64,000 nt of DNA from Oscillospiraceae bacterium (GCA_017429835.1 JAFROD010000017.1:1-64000); one strand, 5' to 3'. Shown: positions 51,447-59,637, counted from the stretch's first letter. The notes: generated from the letters alone by a model not told the origin. Program-made: numbers and translations.

Positions 51447-52949
51447 TCAGGCAAGCGCCGACAGGGCTTTTTTATCGACTTTTCCGTTCGTGTTGACCGG
51501 AAAATCGTCCATCGCGACGATCTTGCGCGGGATCATGTAAGAGGGAAGCGCCGCAGAGAGCGCGGTCTTGACCTTTTTTGCGCGTGCCAGAGAGGAAAGA
51601 CCGTCCGGCGACTGCAGGCAGACAAACGCCGTCAGCGAGACGGTTTTGCCGTCCTCGAAGACGGGCACGACGGCGGCGCGCGCGATATTCTCCACGCGCA
51701 GCAGATTGCTCTCCACGTCTTCCAGCTCCACGCGGAAGCCGTTGAGCTTGACCTGCCCGTCCATTCTGCCGAGGTAGTAGATCAGTCCGTTCTCAATTTT
51801 GCACAGATCGCCGGTGTGATATCCGCGCATGCCGGTCTTCGCGTCCGTAAAAAACGCTCGCTCATTCAAATCGGCGCGGTGCAGATAGCCGGGACTCACG
51901 CAGTCGCCCAGGAGCAGCAGCTCGCCCTCCTGCCCGTCGGGAAGCTCCGTCCCGTCCGGCGCGGCGATCACCGCGCGGAGATTGGCAAACGGATAGCCGA
52001 TCGGAATGGAACGGCTGTCGGAACAGAGAGCTTCGTCGACGGTCACCGCGGTCACGAGCACCGTCGCTTCCGTCGGGCCGTAGGCGTTGAGAATCTCTGC
52101 GTGCGGAAAGCGCGTCAGCATTTCCGAGGCTAATTTTTTGGTCAAGACCTCGCCGCAAAAGACGAATTTCTTTGTGTTCGGCAGCAGCGCCTCACAGAAT
52201 TGCTCAGAGCGGACGCAGAATTCTGCCAGCGACGGGGTGGATACCCAAAAATCAATCTTCGATTCCCGCAGCGCGGTGAACAGCGCCTTGGGATCGTTCA
52301 GCGTCTGCTTGTCAATCGTATATAGCGTCATGCCGCGGCTGAGCGCGTAGTACAGCGCGCAGACGGAAACGTCAAAGGAATAGGAGATCTCGTTCAGAAA
52401 AACGCCCTCGGTCAGACCGCAATCAAACCACGGGGCAACGCCGTCGATGAAGGCGGCGATATTCTTTGCGGTTATCTGCACGCCCTTCGGCTTGCCGGTC
52501 GTGCCGGAGGTAAAGAGCGTATAGACCGTGTGCTGATCGGCTATGCGGTCGACACAGTCGAATTTTCCGTCGTATTTCGCAAGAATGTCTGCAAGGGCGG
52601 CCTCGTCGATCGCCTGCTGCGCAGGAAGCTCTCTTTCCGTCAGGTTGACAGTCAGGCAGGGAACGGCCTGTTCGAGGATCTGCGCGACCCGCTCGGGCGG
52701 GAAAGTGGTGTCGACGGGGATATAGCTGTGCCCTGCCTTGATCGCGCCGAACATGCAGGCGGGAATAACAAGCTCTTTGTGACCGTAGATCAGAACCGGC
52801 GCGTCATCGTCCCCGAACCTATCGAGCAAATATGCGGCGAACGCCTCCGCCTGCCGGAATAAGGTGCGGTAGGAAACAGACTGCCCTTGATAAAGCAGAG
52901 CGATCCGGTCAGTGCCGGCATACTGCTCCAGCTTCTCCAAAAGAAACAT
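51447..52949 (-). CDS. dltA: D-alanine--D-alanyl carrier protein ligase DltA
   Basis: 500 residues with AAGGAGG upstream. Adenylate-forming enzyme: LFTSGTTGKPKGVQI (P-loop), NAYGPTEATVLVTAV, GYHTGDLCKIENGLIYYLGR, GFRVELEDVE, and the catalytic Lys in VNTNGKVDKKAL. Activates D-Ala and loads DltC. Confidence 0.96.
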   Translation of the reverse strand: MFLLEKLEQYAGTDRIALLYQGQSVSYRTLFRQAEAFAAYLLDRFGDDDAPVLIYGHKELVIPACMFGAIKAGHSYIPVDTTFPPERVAQILEQAVPCLTVNLTERELPAQQAIDEAALADILAKYDGKFDCVDRIADQHTVYTLFTSGTTGKPKGVQITAKNIAAFIDGVAPWFDCGLTEGVFLNEISYSFDVSVCALYYALSRGMTLYTIDKQTLNDPKALFTALRESKIDFWVSTPSLAEFCVRSEQFCEALLPNTKKFVFCGEVLTKKLASEMLTRFPHAEILNAYGPTEATVLVTAVTVDEALCSDSRSIPIGYPFANLRAVIAAPDGTELPDGQEGELLLLGDCVSPGYLHRADLNERAFFTDAKTGMRGYHTGDLCKIENGLIYYLGRMDGQVKLNGFRVELEDVESNLLRVENIARAAVVPVFEDGKTVSLTAFVCLQSPDGLSSLARAKKVKTALSAALPSYMIPRKIVAMDDFPVNTNGKVDKKALSALA

Positions 52950-52961
52950 TGCGGCGCCTCC

Positions 52962-53504
52962 TTAGTTCCAGCGGTGGGTCGCTTCCATCTCGGCGGCGGA
53001 CGCTTTAAAGCAGGAAACGGTATCCCCATCCGTGAAGTGCGCGTCATAGAGCGGGTCAAAGTAGCAGTCTGCGCCGTCAACGACAGCGCGCACCCAGGCA
53101 TGGTCGACCCATTCGCCGCCCTCACCGCGCAGAAACTGCCCCTGTACGATCTCGGCGTCATAGCCCAGTCTGCGCAGCAGTACTGCGGTCAGCGCAGCTT
53201 CGCCGTCACAGTCGCAGCGGCGCTTGTCCAGCGCTTCCGACGCAAGAGATATGATCGTCTCATCCGTGAATTCCGCAACGCTTTCTCCCGGCCTTGCGCG
53301 GTATTTAAGCTCTGCGCAGAGCCAGTCGTAAACGGACTTGAGCGGATCGCCGCCTGTTTCACAAAGCTCCGTCAGGAGCGCCGCCACGTTTTCGTCCAGC
53401 GCGGGATCGCCGGTCAGCTCGCCGGACAAATAATCCGTTTTGCTCTGGCAGGCGGTGAGAAGCAGAATGAATGCGATCAAAAGAGGAACAATACGTTTTT
53501 TCAT
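52962..53504 (-). CDS. transglutaminase-like lipoprotein, compact form
   Basis: 180 residues. Lipobox LTAC. The whole mature protein is a minimal transglutaminase-like fold: Cys in KRRCDCDGEAALTAVLLRRL, His in WVDHAWVRAVVDG, Asp in YFDPLYDAHF. Begins the set directly upstream of dltA. Likely a surface cysteine protease or crosslinker; the substrate is unknown. Confidence 0.82.
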   Translation of the reverse strand: MKKRIVPLLIAFILLLTACQSKTDYLSGELTGDPALDENVAALLTELCETGGDPLKSVYDWLCAELKYRARPGESVAEFTDETIISLASEALDKRRCDCDGEAALTAVLLRRLGYDAEIVQGQFLRGEGGEWVDHAWVRAVVDGADCYFDPLYDAHFTDGDTVSCFKASAAEMEATHRWN

Positions 53505-53507
53505 AGA

Positions 53508-54020
53508 TTACTCCGCTCTGTGCTCCGCAGTCATGGCGATGGCGGCAACACGCTCGTTCTCCAAAACAAAATACAGGGAAGCGGGCTCCAGGTCTTCGCC
53601 GGATACCGGCAGTTCATAGGTGAGGAGCTTTCCGCTTTGCGTATAGCTTTTGCCGTAGGCGGCTTCGATCTCGTCGACGCTCGCGCCGAACGTGATGCCT
53701 TTCGCGGTCTTCACGTCGCCGCCAGTGCAGTAGACCTCCATCAGGCAGTCCGTTTCGCCGTCCGGGTAGGTGTAAAAGGTCACATCGCCATAGGTGAACG
53801 TCTTATCCATGCCCTCGTAGACGCAGGAGATCGCTTCGGCATAGTCGTCGGCTTCGCCCAACGCCGCGCGGACGTCTTCCATCGTCGTTTTGACGGTCAC
53901 GGTAAAGCCGCCGATGCAGATCGCAAGATCCTCCGCAGTCAGCTCGGCGCTGCTTCCCGCACAGGCAAAGAGGGAGATCGCAAGCGACAGAATCAGAAGA
54001 AAAAGAACAGCTTTTTTCAT
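53508..54020 (-). CDS. lipoprotein with two BamE/BLIP-like half-domains
   Basis: 170 residues from the ATG with GAGG at good spacing. Lipobox LFAC. Two halves with similar logic: VKTTMEDVRAALGEADDYAE, then FTYGDVTFYTYPDG, and later GITFGASVDEIEAAYGKSYT with LTYELPVSGED. Resembles the FTVYTYRD lipoproteins but more divergent, possibly a duplicated version. Function unknown. Confidence 0.72.
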   Translation of the reverse strand: MKKAVLFLLILSLAISLFACAGSSAELTAEDLAICIGGFTVTVKTTMEDVRAALGEADDYAEAISCVYEGMDKTFTYGDVTFYTYPDGETDCLMEVYCTGGDVKTAKGITFGASVDEIEAAYGKSYTQSGKLLTYELPVSGEDLEPASLYFVLENERVAAIAMTAEHRAE

Positions 54021-54028
54021 AATGTACC

Positions 54029-54424
54029 TCAATCGTTCAGCTCCGCGTCGACTACGGTCTCCGCGCTGCCGTCCGCTTCACGGAAGGTGTAGACGGTGAA
54101 AGTGCCGTAGTCGAGAATGCCGTCGTCGCCGACCGCGATGCAGGACTCTTCGTAGTAGGCGTCGATTGGTTCGCCGATGGCGGCTTTCAATTCATCTGCG
54201 CTCTTGCCGATGCAGGTCAGCGCAGTTTCGTACTCTGCCGGATAGCCGGGCGATTCGCTGACGGATTCCGTCGCTTCGCTCGGCGTCTCAGACGTCGCTT
54301 CAGTCAGCGCAGCGGTTTCCGGCTGCGCAGTACTTGCTTCCGCCGACGGCGTTTCGCCCGGCGCGGCGGGCGCGCAGGCAGTCAACAGCAGAAGAACAGC
54401 AAGAATCAATGCGATTATTCTCAT
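54029..54424 (-). CDS. lipoprotein of the FTVYTYRD family
   Basis: 131 residues. Lipobox LTAC, an Ala/Thr/Ser/Glu-rich spacer (about 20-60) and the family domain YETALTCIGKSADELKAAIG, then GILDYGTFTVYTFREADGSA. Paralogue of 41983-42516 and 48429-48710. Tightly packed between its neighbours. Confidence 0.75.
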   Translation of the reverse strand: MRIIALILAVLLLLTACAPAAPGETPSAEASTAQPETAALTEATSETPSEATESVSESPGYPAEYETALTCIGKSADELKAAIGEPIDAYYEESCIAVGDDGILDYGTFTVYTFREADGSAETVVDAELND

Positions 54425-54438
54425 TTCGGATACTCCAA

Positions 54439-55986
54439 TCAGTTGGGATAATAGGTTGCGTACGATGCGGCGTACGTCGTCATGAACGCGCCGTAGTACT
54501 CGTTGCTGATACCGGCGCGATTGTTGTAGTTTTCAATCTGCGGGTCGAAAAGATAGACCGTTCCGTCATCCATGGTGATCTCGACCCAGCCGTGCGCGAT
54601 GGCGCTGCTTGACCACGTGTAATAGCAGTAGCCGATGATACCTTCTGCGTCGTATCCGAGACCGCGGGCAAGGAAGAGAAATGCCGCCGTGAAGTTGTAA
54701 CAGTCGCCCTTGCCGGTCTGAAAGATTTTCAAGGCGTAATCCTTCGCCAGCTCGTAAGGCATCGTTTCGACCGAATCGTCAAGCGGCCGGTTCCTTCCGA
54801 GATAACCGAAGTCACGAACGTAGTCGTAGCAGGCGCGTAGCTTTTCCTCCCGCGTCATATCCTCCGTTGTGCAAGCGTCGTAGACCGACTGCACATAACC
54901 GTCCAGCTCGGAGCTGCCGCTGGTATAGAAACCGTTTTCGTCGAAGGTATAGCCGTTCCGGCTTTCGTTCTTCAGGATCGTGCCGTTAGTGCAGCAGAAG
55001 ATCACGCCGTCCGGCGTCAGGTGCGGACGGTCGTCGGCGTAGATCAGACCGCTTTCGTCGACAACGTATACCGCGCCGAACGGGGTATCGTGCATGCCGG
55101 GCTCGGTCAGCAGCGTGCCGTCTTCCTGCAGACAGTAGGCAGCGCCGCTTTGACTGTAAACGCCGCTCTGCAGGGCGCCGAAGTTCTGGACGTGCCATTG
55201 CTCCGCGTCTTCGCCTTCGAGGTATTCGTGGGAAACCGCGGCTTCCATAATGTCTGCGTAGTAGGGACTGGCAGGGGAAACGTCGGCAAAGACCATAGGT
55301 GATTCCTGCATAAGAAGCGCGCTGTCGGGAGAACGGCCCAGAACGCGGTTGAAGATGTGCGCCGCTTCACCGCGGGAGACGGTTTCGGAAGCCTCGTCGG
55401 AATCAAACCATCCGCTCTGCAGGGCGTATGCCGTATAGGGCGTGTTTTCATACAACGCCGTATCGGGCAGCTCCAGACCTGCTGCGTTGCAGATCGCGGC
55501 GAACAGGTCTTCTCTCAGAATCGGCTCGTCCGGTTCAAAGTAGTTGTATCGGTCCCTGGGAAAGAAGCTGCAGACGCTGACGATCTCATGGTAGCGGCTG
55601 CTGTCCTCCGGCACGTCATAAAAGAAAACGACGGCGTCCTCGTCGCCCCCGAACAGGCGATAGACGAGAAATGCGGCTTCCGCGCGGGTGAGCGGGCGGT
55701 CGGGCGAGAAAAACGAGTCGAAGCCGTGCAGATACGCGGCATGGGAAGCATATTCAGGCGGCGGGAGCTGCGGCTCCGTTTCAGTCGTCGGCTCAACGGT
55801 GGGCGCCGTTTCCGTCGCGGTATCCGGCTGAGCTGTTTCCGTGGAGAGGGAAGCGGACGATTCTGCCTGCGGCGTTTTGCCCGCGAGCAAAATCACAGAT
55901 ACGGATACCGCAGCCGCGAGGATAAGAAGCCCCGGAAACAGCCATTGCCGTTTGGATTTCAAAAACGTATGGAGTTTGGATTTCAA
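54439..55986 (-). CDS. membrane-anchored SLH-like plus transglutaminase-like protein
   Basis: 515 residues from a TTG start (weak GGTGAT upstream). N-terminal membrane anchor (WLFPGLLILAAAVSVSVILL), Thr/Glu/Pro spacer, then SLH-like modules about 80-260 (SPDRPLTRAEAAFLVYRLF, ILREDLFAAICNAA, VSRGEAAHIFNRVLG). After short beta repeats comes a C-terminal transglutaminase-like domain (about 360-515): Cys in GKGDCYNFTAAFLF, His in AIAHGWVEITMDDG, Asp in LFDPQIENYN. First gene of the long leftward operon. Confidence 0.82.
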   Translation of the reverse strand: MKSKLHTFLKSKRQWLFPGLLILAAAVSVSVILLAGKTPQAESSASLSTETAQPDTATETAPTVEPTTETEPQLPPPEYASHAAYLHGFDSFFSPDRPLTRAEAAFLVYRLFGGDEDAVVFFYDVPEDSSRYHEIVSVCSFFPRDRYNYFEPDEPILREDLFAAICNAAGLELPDTALYENTPYTAYALQSGWFDSDEASETVSRGEAAHIFNRVLGRSPDSALLMQESPMVFADVSPASPYYADIMEAAVSHEYLEGEDAEQWHVQNFGALQSGVYSQSGAAYCLQEDGTLLTEPGMHDTPFGAVYVVDESGLIYADDRPHLTPDGVIFCCTNGTILKNESRNGYTFDENGFYTSGSSELDGYVQSVYDACTTEDMTREEKLRACYDYVRDFGYLGRNRPLDDSVETMPYELAKDYALKIFQTGKGDCYNFTAAFLFLARGLGYDAEGIIGYCYYTWSSSAIAHGWVEITMDDGTVYLFDPQIENYNNRAGISNEYYGAFMTTYAASYATYYPN

Positions 55987-56086
55987 AACATCACCGCTTT
56001 ATTTGATAGAGAATTCGCCGGCAAATTGAGCAATTCGGAACATAAACCCGCAAAAGCCCAAAATACCACCATAATCCTAATAGCAT

Positions 56087-56115
56087 ATTATAATTTTAAT
56101 TATAGTATCTGTCAA
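56087..56115 (-). promoter_or_regulatory. consensus promoter of the dlt/acyltransferase operon
   Basis: On the minus strand, TTGACA (56115-56110) and TATAAT (56092-56087) are both perfect consensus with 17-base spacing. The leader is about 95 nt. No other promoter or terminator of similar quality was seen before the terminator at 41.95 kb. The remaining bases up to the tRNA-Pro terminator (56116-56258) show nothing I can interpret. Confidence 0.85.
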
Positions 56116-56258
56116 CAATAATATGTTGAAAACACGGGATTTTTGCAGTTTAACGGCGAATCAAAGGCGTTTGCGCGTGAGCCGGAAAAAGGCTGCCGTT
56201 TGCAAGTTCGATGCAGTGCAGAGAAAGAGCATGCGCAACGGCGCCGCTATACAGCAAG

Positions 56259-56293
56259 AAACCTCTTTTGCCCTGATAGACAAAAGAGGTTTC
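56259..56293 (-). terminator. terminator of tRNA-Pro
   Basis: AAACCTCTTTTG and CAAAAGAGGTTT pair around a 9-base loop just 3' of the leftward tRNA. Confidence 0.85.
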
Positions 56294-56298
56294 TTTGA

Positions 56299-56375
56299 TG
56301 GTCGGAGTGTCGGGATTTGAACCCGAGGCCTCTTGGTCCCGAACCAAGCGCGATACCAAACTTCGCCACACCCCG
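56299..56375 (-). tRNA. tRNA-Pro (anticodon CGG)
   Basis: 77 nt on the minus strand. The acceptor CGGGGTG pairs with CACTCCG, the anticodon arm is CTTGG-TTCGGGA-CCAAG giving CGG, the T-loop is GGTTCAAATCC, and CCA is encoded. Confidence 0.96.
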
Positions 56376-56386
56376 AAGACTTTGCT

Positions 56387-56415
56387 ATTATACGCATGAA
56401 AATCTTATTTGTCAA
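56387..56415 (-). promoter_or_regulatory. promoter of tRNA-Pro
   Basis: Perfect TTGACA (56415-56410) and TATAAT (56392-56387) with 17-base spacing, 12 bases upstream of the mature tRNA 5' end on the minus strand. Confidence 0.85.
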
Positions 56416-56469
56416 GCACAAAAGTATAATTTGGAAAAAACTCCATAAAATATTGCCGAGGTGAGCAGG

Positions 56470-56721
56470 ATGAGCCGTAGAATTGCATGCAGTTTTTACC
56501 GTACGTTATCCGTTTGCCTGCTGATCGTGCTGCTGACGCTTGTTTTGAAGCGAGCGTATCCGGCGCTGGGAGAAAAGGTGGGCGCTTGGATCGCGGGAGC
56601 GCGGCGGTCGGACGCGGCGCAGGCGGTCGCTGCGTTTTTCGGAAGAATCACGTCCGGTGAGGGCGTGAAAAGAGCGGTGGAGGTGTTTCGTGAGACGATA
56701 TGGCATCCTGCGGGCGCTTGA
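56470..56721 (+). CDS. small membrane protein preceding the M50 protease, unknown function
   Basis: 83 residues from the ATG with GAGG eight bases upstream. One N-terminal membrane helix (LSVCLLIVLLTLVLKRAY) and an amphipathic tail. Overlaps the M50 protease gene by 32 bases, so the two are translationally coupled. By position it could play the SpoIVFA-like partner role for the protease, but no sequence similarity is apparent. Confidence 0.6.
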   Translation: MSRRIACSFYRTLSVCLLIVLLTLVLKRAYPALGEKVGAWIAGARRSDAAQAVAAFFGRITSGEGVKRAVEVFRETIWHPAGA

Positions 56722-57328
56722 GATCAGCCCCGCGTTTATTGCGTTTCTGTGCGCATATTATTATTTTGACCCTGCGAAGACTTTCGCGCCGTTTCTGCTC
56801 TCCGTGACCGCGCACGAGACGGGACATCTGATCGCGCTCGCGCTCCTGCGCGTACGCGTACATAAGCTGCGGCTGACCTTCAGCGGGGCTGTGCTTGTGA
56901 CAGAGCCAATGCGTTATTCGCAGGAAATCGCCGCAGCCGCGGCAGGCCCCGCGGTCAACGCGATACTGATTTGTATCTTTGCAAATGCCGAGCCGATGAC
57001 CGCATTCGTCAATCTGCTGCTGTTTTCGTATAACATGCTGCCGTTCTATCCCCTCGACGGCGGCCGTATCCTGCGCGCACTCCTGCATTTGCTGTTCTCA
57101 GCGGACACTGCCGCTCTGACGGAGCGGATCGTCAGCGGCGCGAGCTGTCTCTTTCTTCTTTTCGGCGCGGTCTGGCTCACCACCGTCTGGCATGCGGGAC
57201 TTTGGCCGATCGTCATCTGGGCGCTGCTTGCGGTACGGATTGCGGGAACGATCCTGCCGGAGAAAAGAATTTTTCTGCGGAAAGAGTTGACAAATCAAAA
57301 CTGCCGTGCTAATATTACTACGCTGTGA
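56690..57328 (+). CDS. site-2 protease M50 family, SpoIVFB-like
   Basis: 212 residues from a GTG with GGAGGT five bases upstream. Multi-span intramembrane metalloprotease: zinc motif HETGH in SVTAHETGHLIALALL and the second motif PFYPLDGGRILRALLHL. Small M50 proteases of this type include SpoIVFB, which activates pro-sigma-K during sporulation. A sporulation role is likely but not proven; the last codons overlap the promoter of the next tRNA gene. Confidence 0.85.
   Translation: MRRYGILRALEISPAFIAFLCAYYYFDPAKTFAPFLLSVTAHETGHLIALALLRVRVHKLRLTFSGAVLVTEPMRYSQEIAAAAAGPAVNAILICIFANAEPMTAFVNLLLFSYNMLPFYPLDGGRILRALLHLLFSADTAALTERIVSGASCLFLLFGAVWLTTVWHAGLWPIVIWALLAVRIAGTILPEKRIFLRKELTNQNCRANITTL
57287..57315 (+). 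promoter_or_regulatory. promoter of the tRNA-Ser pair, inside the M50 gene
   Basis: TTGACA (57287-57292) and TAATAT (57310-57315) with 17-base spacing, located within the last 14 codons of the M50 protease gene and 17 bases upstream of the first tRNA-Ser. Confidence 0.8.
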
Positions 57329-57331
57329 TTC

Positions 57332-57420
57332 GGAGAGATGTCCGAGCGGTTTAAGGAGCTGGTCTTGAAAACCAGTGACGCAGCAATGCGCCGTGGGTTC
57401 GAATCCCACTCTCTCCGCCA
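57332..57420 (+). tRNA. tRNA-Ser (anticodon TGA)
   Basis: 89 nt with a long variable arm. The acceptor GGAGAGA pairs with TCTCTCC, the anticodon arm is CTGGT-CTTGAAA-ACCAG giving TGA, and CCA is encoded. Confidence 0.97.
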
Positions 57421-57450
57421 TTCTTTCCTTTATATCGTTTCTTTTGATTC

Positions 57451-57541
57451 GGAGTGATACCCAAGAGGCCGAAGGGGCTCCCCTGCTAAGGGAGTAGGCG
57501 TGTAAAAGCGCGCGAGAGTTCAAATCTCTCTCACTCCGCCA
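57451..57541 (+). tRNA. tRNA-Ser (anticodon GCT)
   Basis: 91 nt with a long variable arm. The acceptor GGAGTGA pairs with TCACTCC, the anticodon arm is CTCCC-CTGCTAA-GGGAG giving GCT, and CCA is encoded. Shares the upstream promoter with the TGA tRNA and is followed directly by a terminator. Confidence 0.97.
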
Positions 57542-57543
57542 CG

Positions 57544-57572
57544 AAAAGGACTTGCTTTGCAAGTCCTTTTTT
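57544..57572 (+). terminator. terminator of the tRNA-Ser pair
   Basis: AAAAGGACTTGC and GCAAGTCCTTTT pair perfectly around TTT and run into further T residues. Confidence 0.92.
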
Positions 57573-57646
57573 ACGTGGTGGAGCGCAGATGCAGACAAAT
57601 CTCTCGCTCCGACGTATCATTCTGCGGTTTTTTCAGACCGGCGCGC

Positions 57647-57675
57647 TTGCTATTCCGACGCTTCTTTGCTATAAT
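57647..57675 (+). promoter_or_regulatory. promoter of the TfoX-like gene
   Basis: TTGCTA (57647-57652) and a perfect TATAAT (57670-57675) with 17-base spacing, giving a leader of only about 10 bases. Confidence 0.7.
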
Positions 57676-57691
57676 CAAGTTGGTGATTCTA

Positions 57692-57997
57692 ATGAGGAAC
57701 GACAAAAACGAATCTTGGGTTTTCGAATGGCTGGATTATCTCGGCGGCTTAAATGTTGAAGCTAAAAAAATGTTCGGCTGCTATTGTCTGTACTGCGACG
57801 GGACGCCGGTCGGCTGGATTCAGAACGACGTATTAAGCCTGCGGGAAGTGGGCTTGTCGTATTTGCCAAAGGAGCTCAAACGGCCTGCGAAAACCGATCA
57901 GATACAGGAGATCGTTATCCCTTTTCAGTATGCCGGTTGCGACTGGCTGCGAGAAGCCGTACAGGATACGGCGGATATTCGCTGTATGATGAAATAA
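57692..57997 (+). CDS. TfoX N-terminal-domain-like protein
   Basis: 101 residues. FEWLDYLGGLNVEAKKMFGC, then YCLYCDGTPVGWIQNDVLSL match the TfoX_N fold (MFGGYGIYxDG pattern). Stand-alone TfoX-N proteins are common and of unknown biochemical role; full Sxy/TfoX regulates competence in Gammaproteobacteria, which should not be transferred here. Monocistronic. Confidence 0.8.
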   Translation: MRNDKNESWVFEWLDYLGGLNVEAKKMFGCYCLYCDGTPVGWIQNDVLSLREVGLSYLPKELKRPAKTDQIQEIVIPFQYAGCDWLREAVQDTADIRCMMK

Positions 57998-58025
57998 TGC
58001 TGCAAAGCGCGGATAGACGTCCTCC

Positions 58026-58053
58026 TTGACAACCTTTCCCCGAATGATACAAT
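58026..58053 (+). promoter_or_regulatory. promoter of the DUF1538-PII unit
   Basis: TTGACA (58026-58031) and TACAAT (58048-58053) with 16-base spacing, about 40 bases before the start codon. Confidence 0.7.
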
Positions 58054-58092
58054 AAGCTTCAGAATACGATAAGTTTTGCAGGTGTACCGATC

Positions 58093-59637
58093 GTGAAAAG
58101 AGTGTTATTCTCCAAAATACGCGAGGCGCTGTTCTCCGTCGCTCCGGTGGCGGGGATCGTTTTGGCTGTCTCGTTTACGCCGCTCGCGCCGCTTTCCTGG
58201 CTGGAGAGGGGCGTTTTTGCCGTCAGTGCGCTGTTGCTGATCATCGGTATCGGCTTGTTTAACCTCGGCTCCGATCTGGCGATGACGCCGATGGGTCGCT
58301 ATACCGGCGAGGGATTAACGAAGGGTCGCAGGATCGGGCTGCTCGTGCTGGTCTGCTTTTTTATGGGCGTGCTGATTACCGTCGCCGAGCCGGATCTCTC
58401 CGTCCTTGCCGGACAGGTCAGCGCGATCATTCCTTCTACGCTGCTGCTCGTTACGGTCGGCGTCGGCGTCGGACTGTTTCTGGTGCTTGCGATCCTGCGC
58501 ATTGTGACCAAGACCGATCTGACCGCCATGCTGCTGTTTTTCTACATGCTCCTGTTCGCCTTTTCCGCGCTGCTGATCACCAACGGCGCGTCTCCCTTCC
58601 TGCCGCTGTCGTTTGACTCCGGCGGCGTGACCACCGGCCCGATCACCGTGCCGTTTATTATGGCGCTCGGGCTCGGCATCGCGCAGACCATCGGCGGCAG
58701 AAAAGCAGGGGAGAACAGCTTCGGCCTGATCGCCCTGTGCTCCGTCGGCCCGGTGCTGGCGGTGCTGATCCTGTCCGCGGCTTCCGGCGGTGGGGAGCTG
58801 AACTGGCCGCTGCCGGATTACTCGCTGCAGGCGTCGTTAGGGTCGGAATTCTGGTCGCTGCTCGGAGAGACCGCGTGGGACGTCGCCAAGTCGCTGCTGC
58901 TGATGACGGTCTTCTTCGTGATTCTGCAGTTGACGGTGCTGCGTCTGCCGCGGCGGAAACTCATGCAGATCGTGCTCGGACTCTCGTTCGCCTTCTTCGG
59001 CCTGGTCGTCTTTTTGGTGGCGGTAGCGGTCGGATTTATGCCGGTCGGATACCGGATCGGCGAATCGCTGACGACCTACAGCGACAAAGCAATGCTGATC
59101 TTCGCTTTCATCATCGGTATGGTGGTCGTACTGGCGGAGCCTGCCGTCCACGTGCTGAACAAGCAGGTAGAGGAGATCACGGGCGGCACGGTCTCGAAAC
59201 GGCAGATGACGCTCGCGCTCTCCATCGGCGTCGGCGTTTCCATCGGTCTGTCGATCCTTCGCCTGATTGTCGGCTTCTCTCTGCTGTACTATTTGATTCC
59301 CGGCTATCTGCTGAGTCTCGGCTTATCCTTCTTCGTGCCGAAGCTCTATACGGCGATCGCCTTTGACTCCGGCGGCGTTGCGAGCGGCCCGCTGACCAGC
59401 AGCTTTATCCTGCCGATGTGTATCGGCGCCTGCGTCAGCCTGCGCGGTGCGGACGCGGTACTCGACTTCGCGTTCGGCGTGGTCGCTCTCGTTGCGATGA
59501 CCCCGCTGATTACGATCCAAAGTCTTGGATTCCGCTCGGTGCTGTCTCGCCGCATGCGCGAGCGCACGCAGATCCGTAAGATTCTTTCTGCGGACGATGA
59601 GCAGATCATCTACTTTTCGTGGAAGGGGGAATCCTGA
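58093..59637 (+). CDS. DUF1538 membrane transporter-like protein, fused double-repeat form
   Basis: 514 residues, about 12 membrane helices in two homologous halves. Each half has an AEP(D/A)-x2-VLxxQV motif (AEPDLSVLAGQVSAI; AEPAVHVLNKQVEEI) and an FDSGGV-x2-GP(I/L)T motif (FDSGGVTTGPITVPF; FDSGGVASGPLTSSF). The internal repeat suggests an inverted- or tandem-repeat transporter; some DUF1538 proteins have been reported as cation/proton antiporters (UmpAB). Followed without gap by two PII-like genes, implying allosteric control by a nucleotide or metabolite. Confidence 0.88.
   Translation: MKRVLFSKIREALFSVAPVAGIVLAVSFTPLAPLSWLERGVFAVSALLLIIGIGLFNLGSDLAMTPMGRYTGEGLTKGRRIGLLVLVCFFMGVLITVAEPDLSVLAGQVSAIIPSTLLLVTVGVGVGLFLVLAILRIVTKTDLTAMLLFFYMLLFAFSALLITNGASPFLPLSFDSGGVTTGPITVPFIMALGLGIAQTIGGRKAGENSFGLIALCSVGPVLAVLILSAASGGGELNWPLPDYSLQASLGSEFWSLLGETAWDVAKSLLLMTVFFVILQLTVLRLPRRKLMQIVLGLSFAFFGLVVFLVAVAVGFMPVGYRIGESLTTYSDKAMLIFAFIIGMVVVLAEPAVHVLNKQVEEITGGTVSKRQMTLALSIGVGVSIGLSILRLIVGFSLLYYLIPGYLLSLGLSFFVPKLYTAIAFDSGGVASGPLTSSFILPMCIGACVSLRGADAVLDFAFGVVALVAMTPLITIQSLGFRSVLSRRMRERTQIRKILSADDEQIIYFSWKGES

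Noticed and set aside
56123..56320. A 65-codon plus-strand frame overlapping tRNA-Pro
   Set aside because: No ribosome site, it runs through the tRNA and its terminator, and the translation has no recognisable features.
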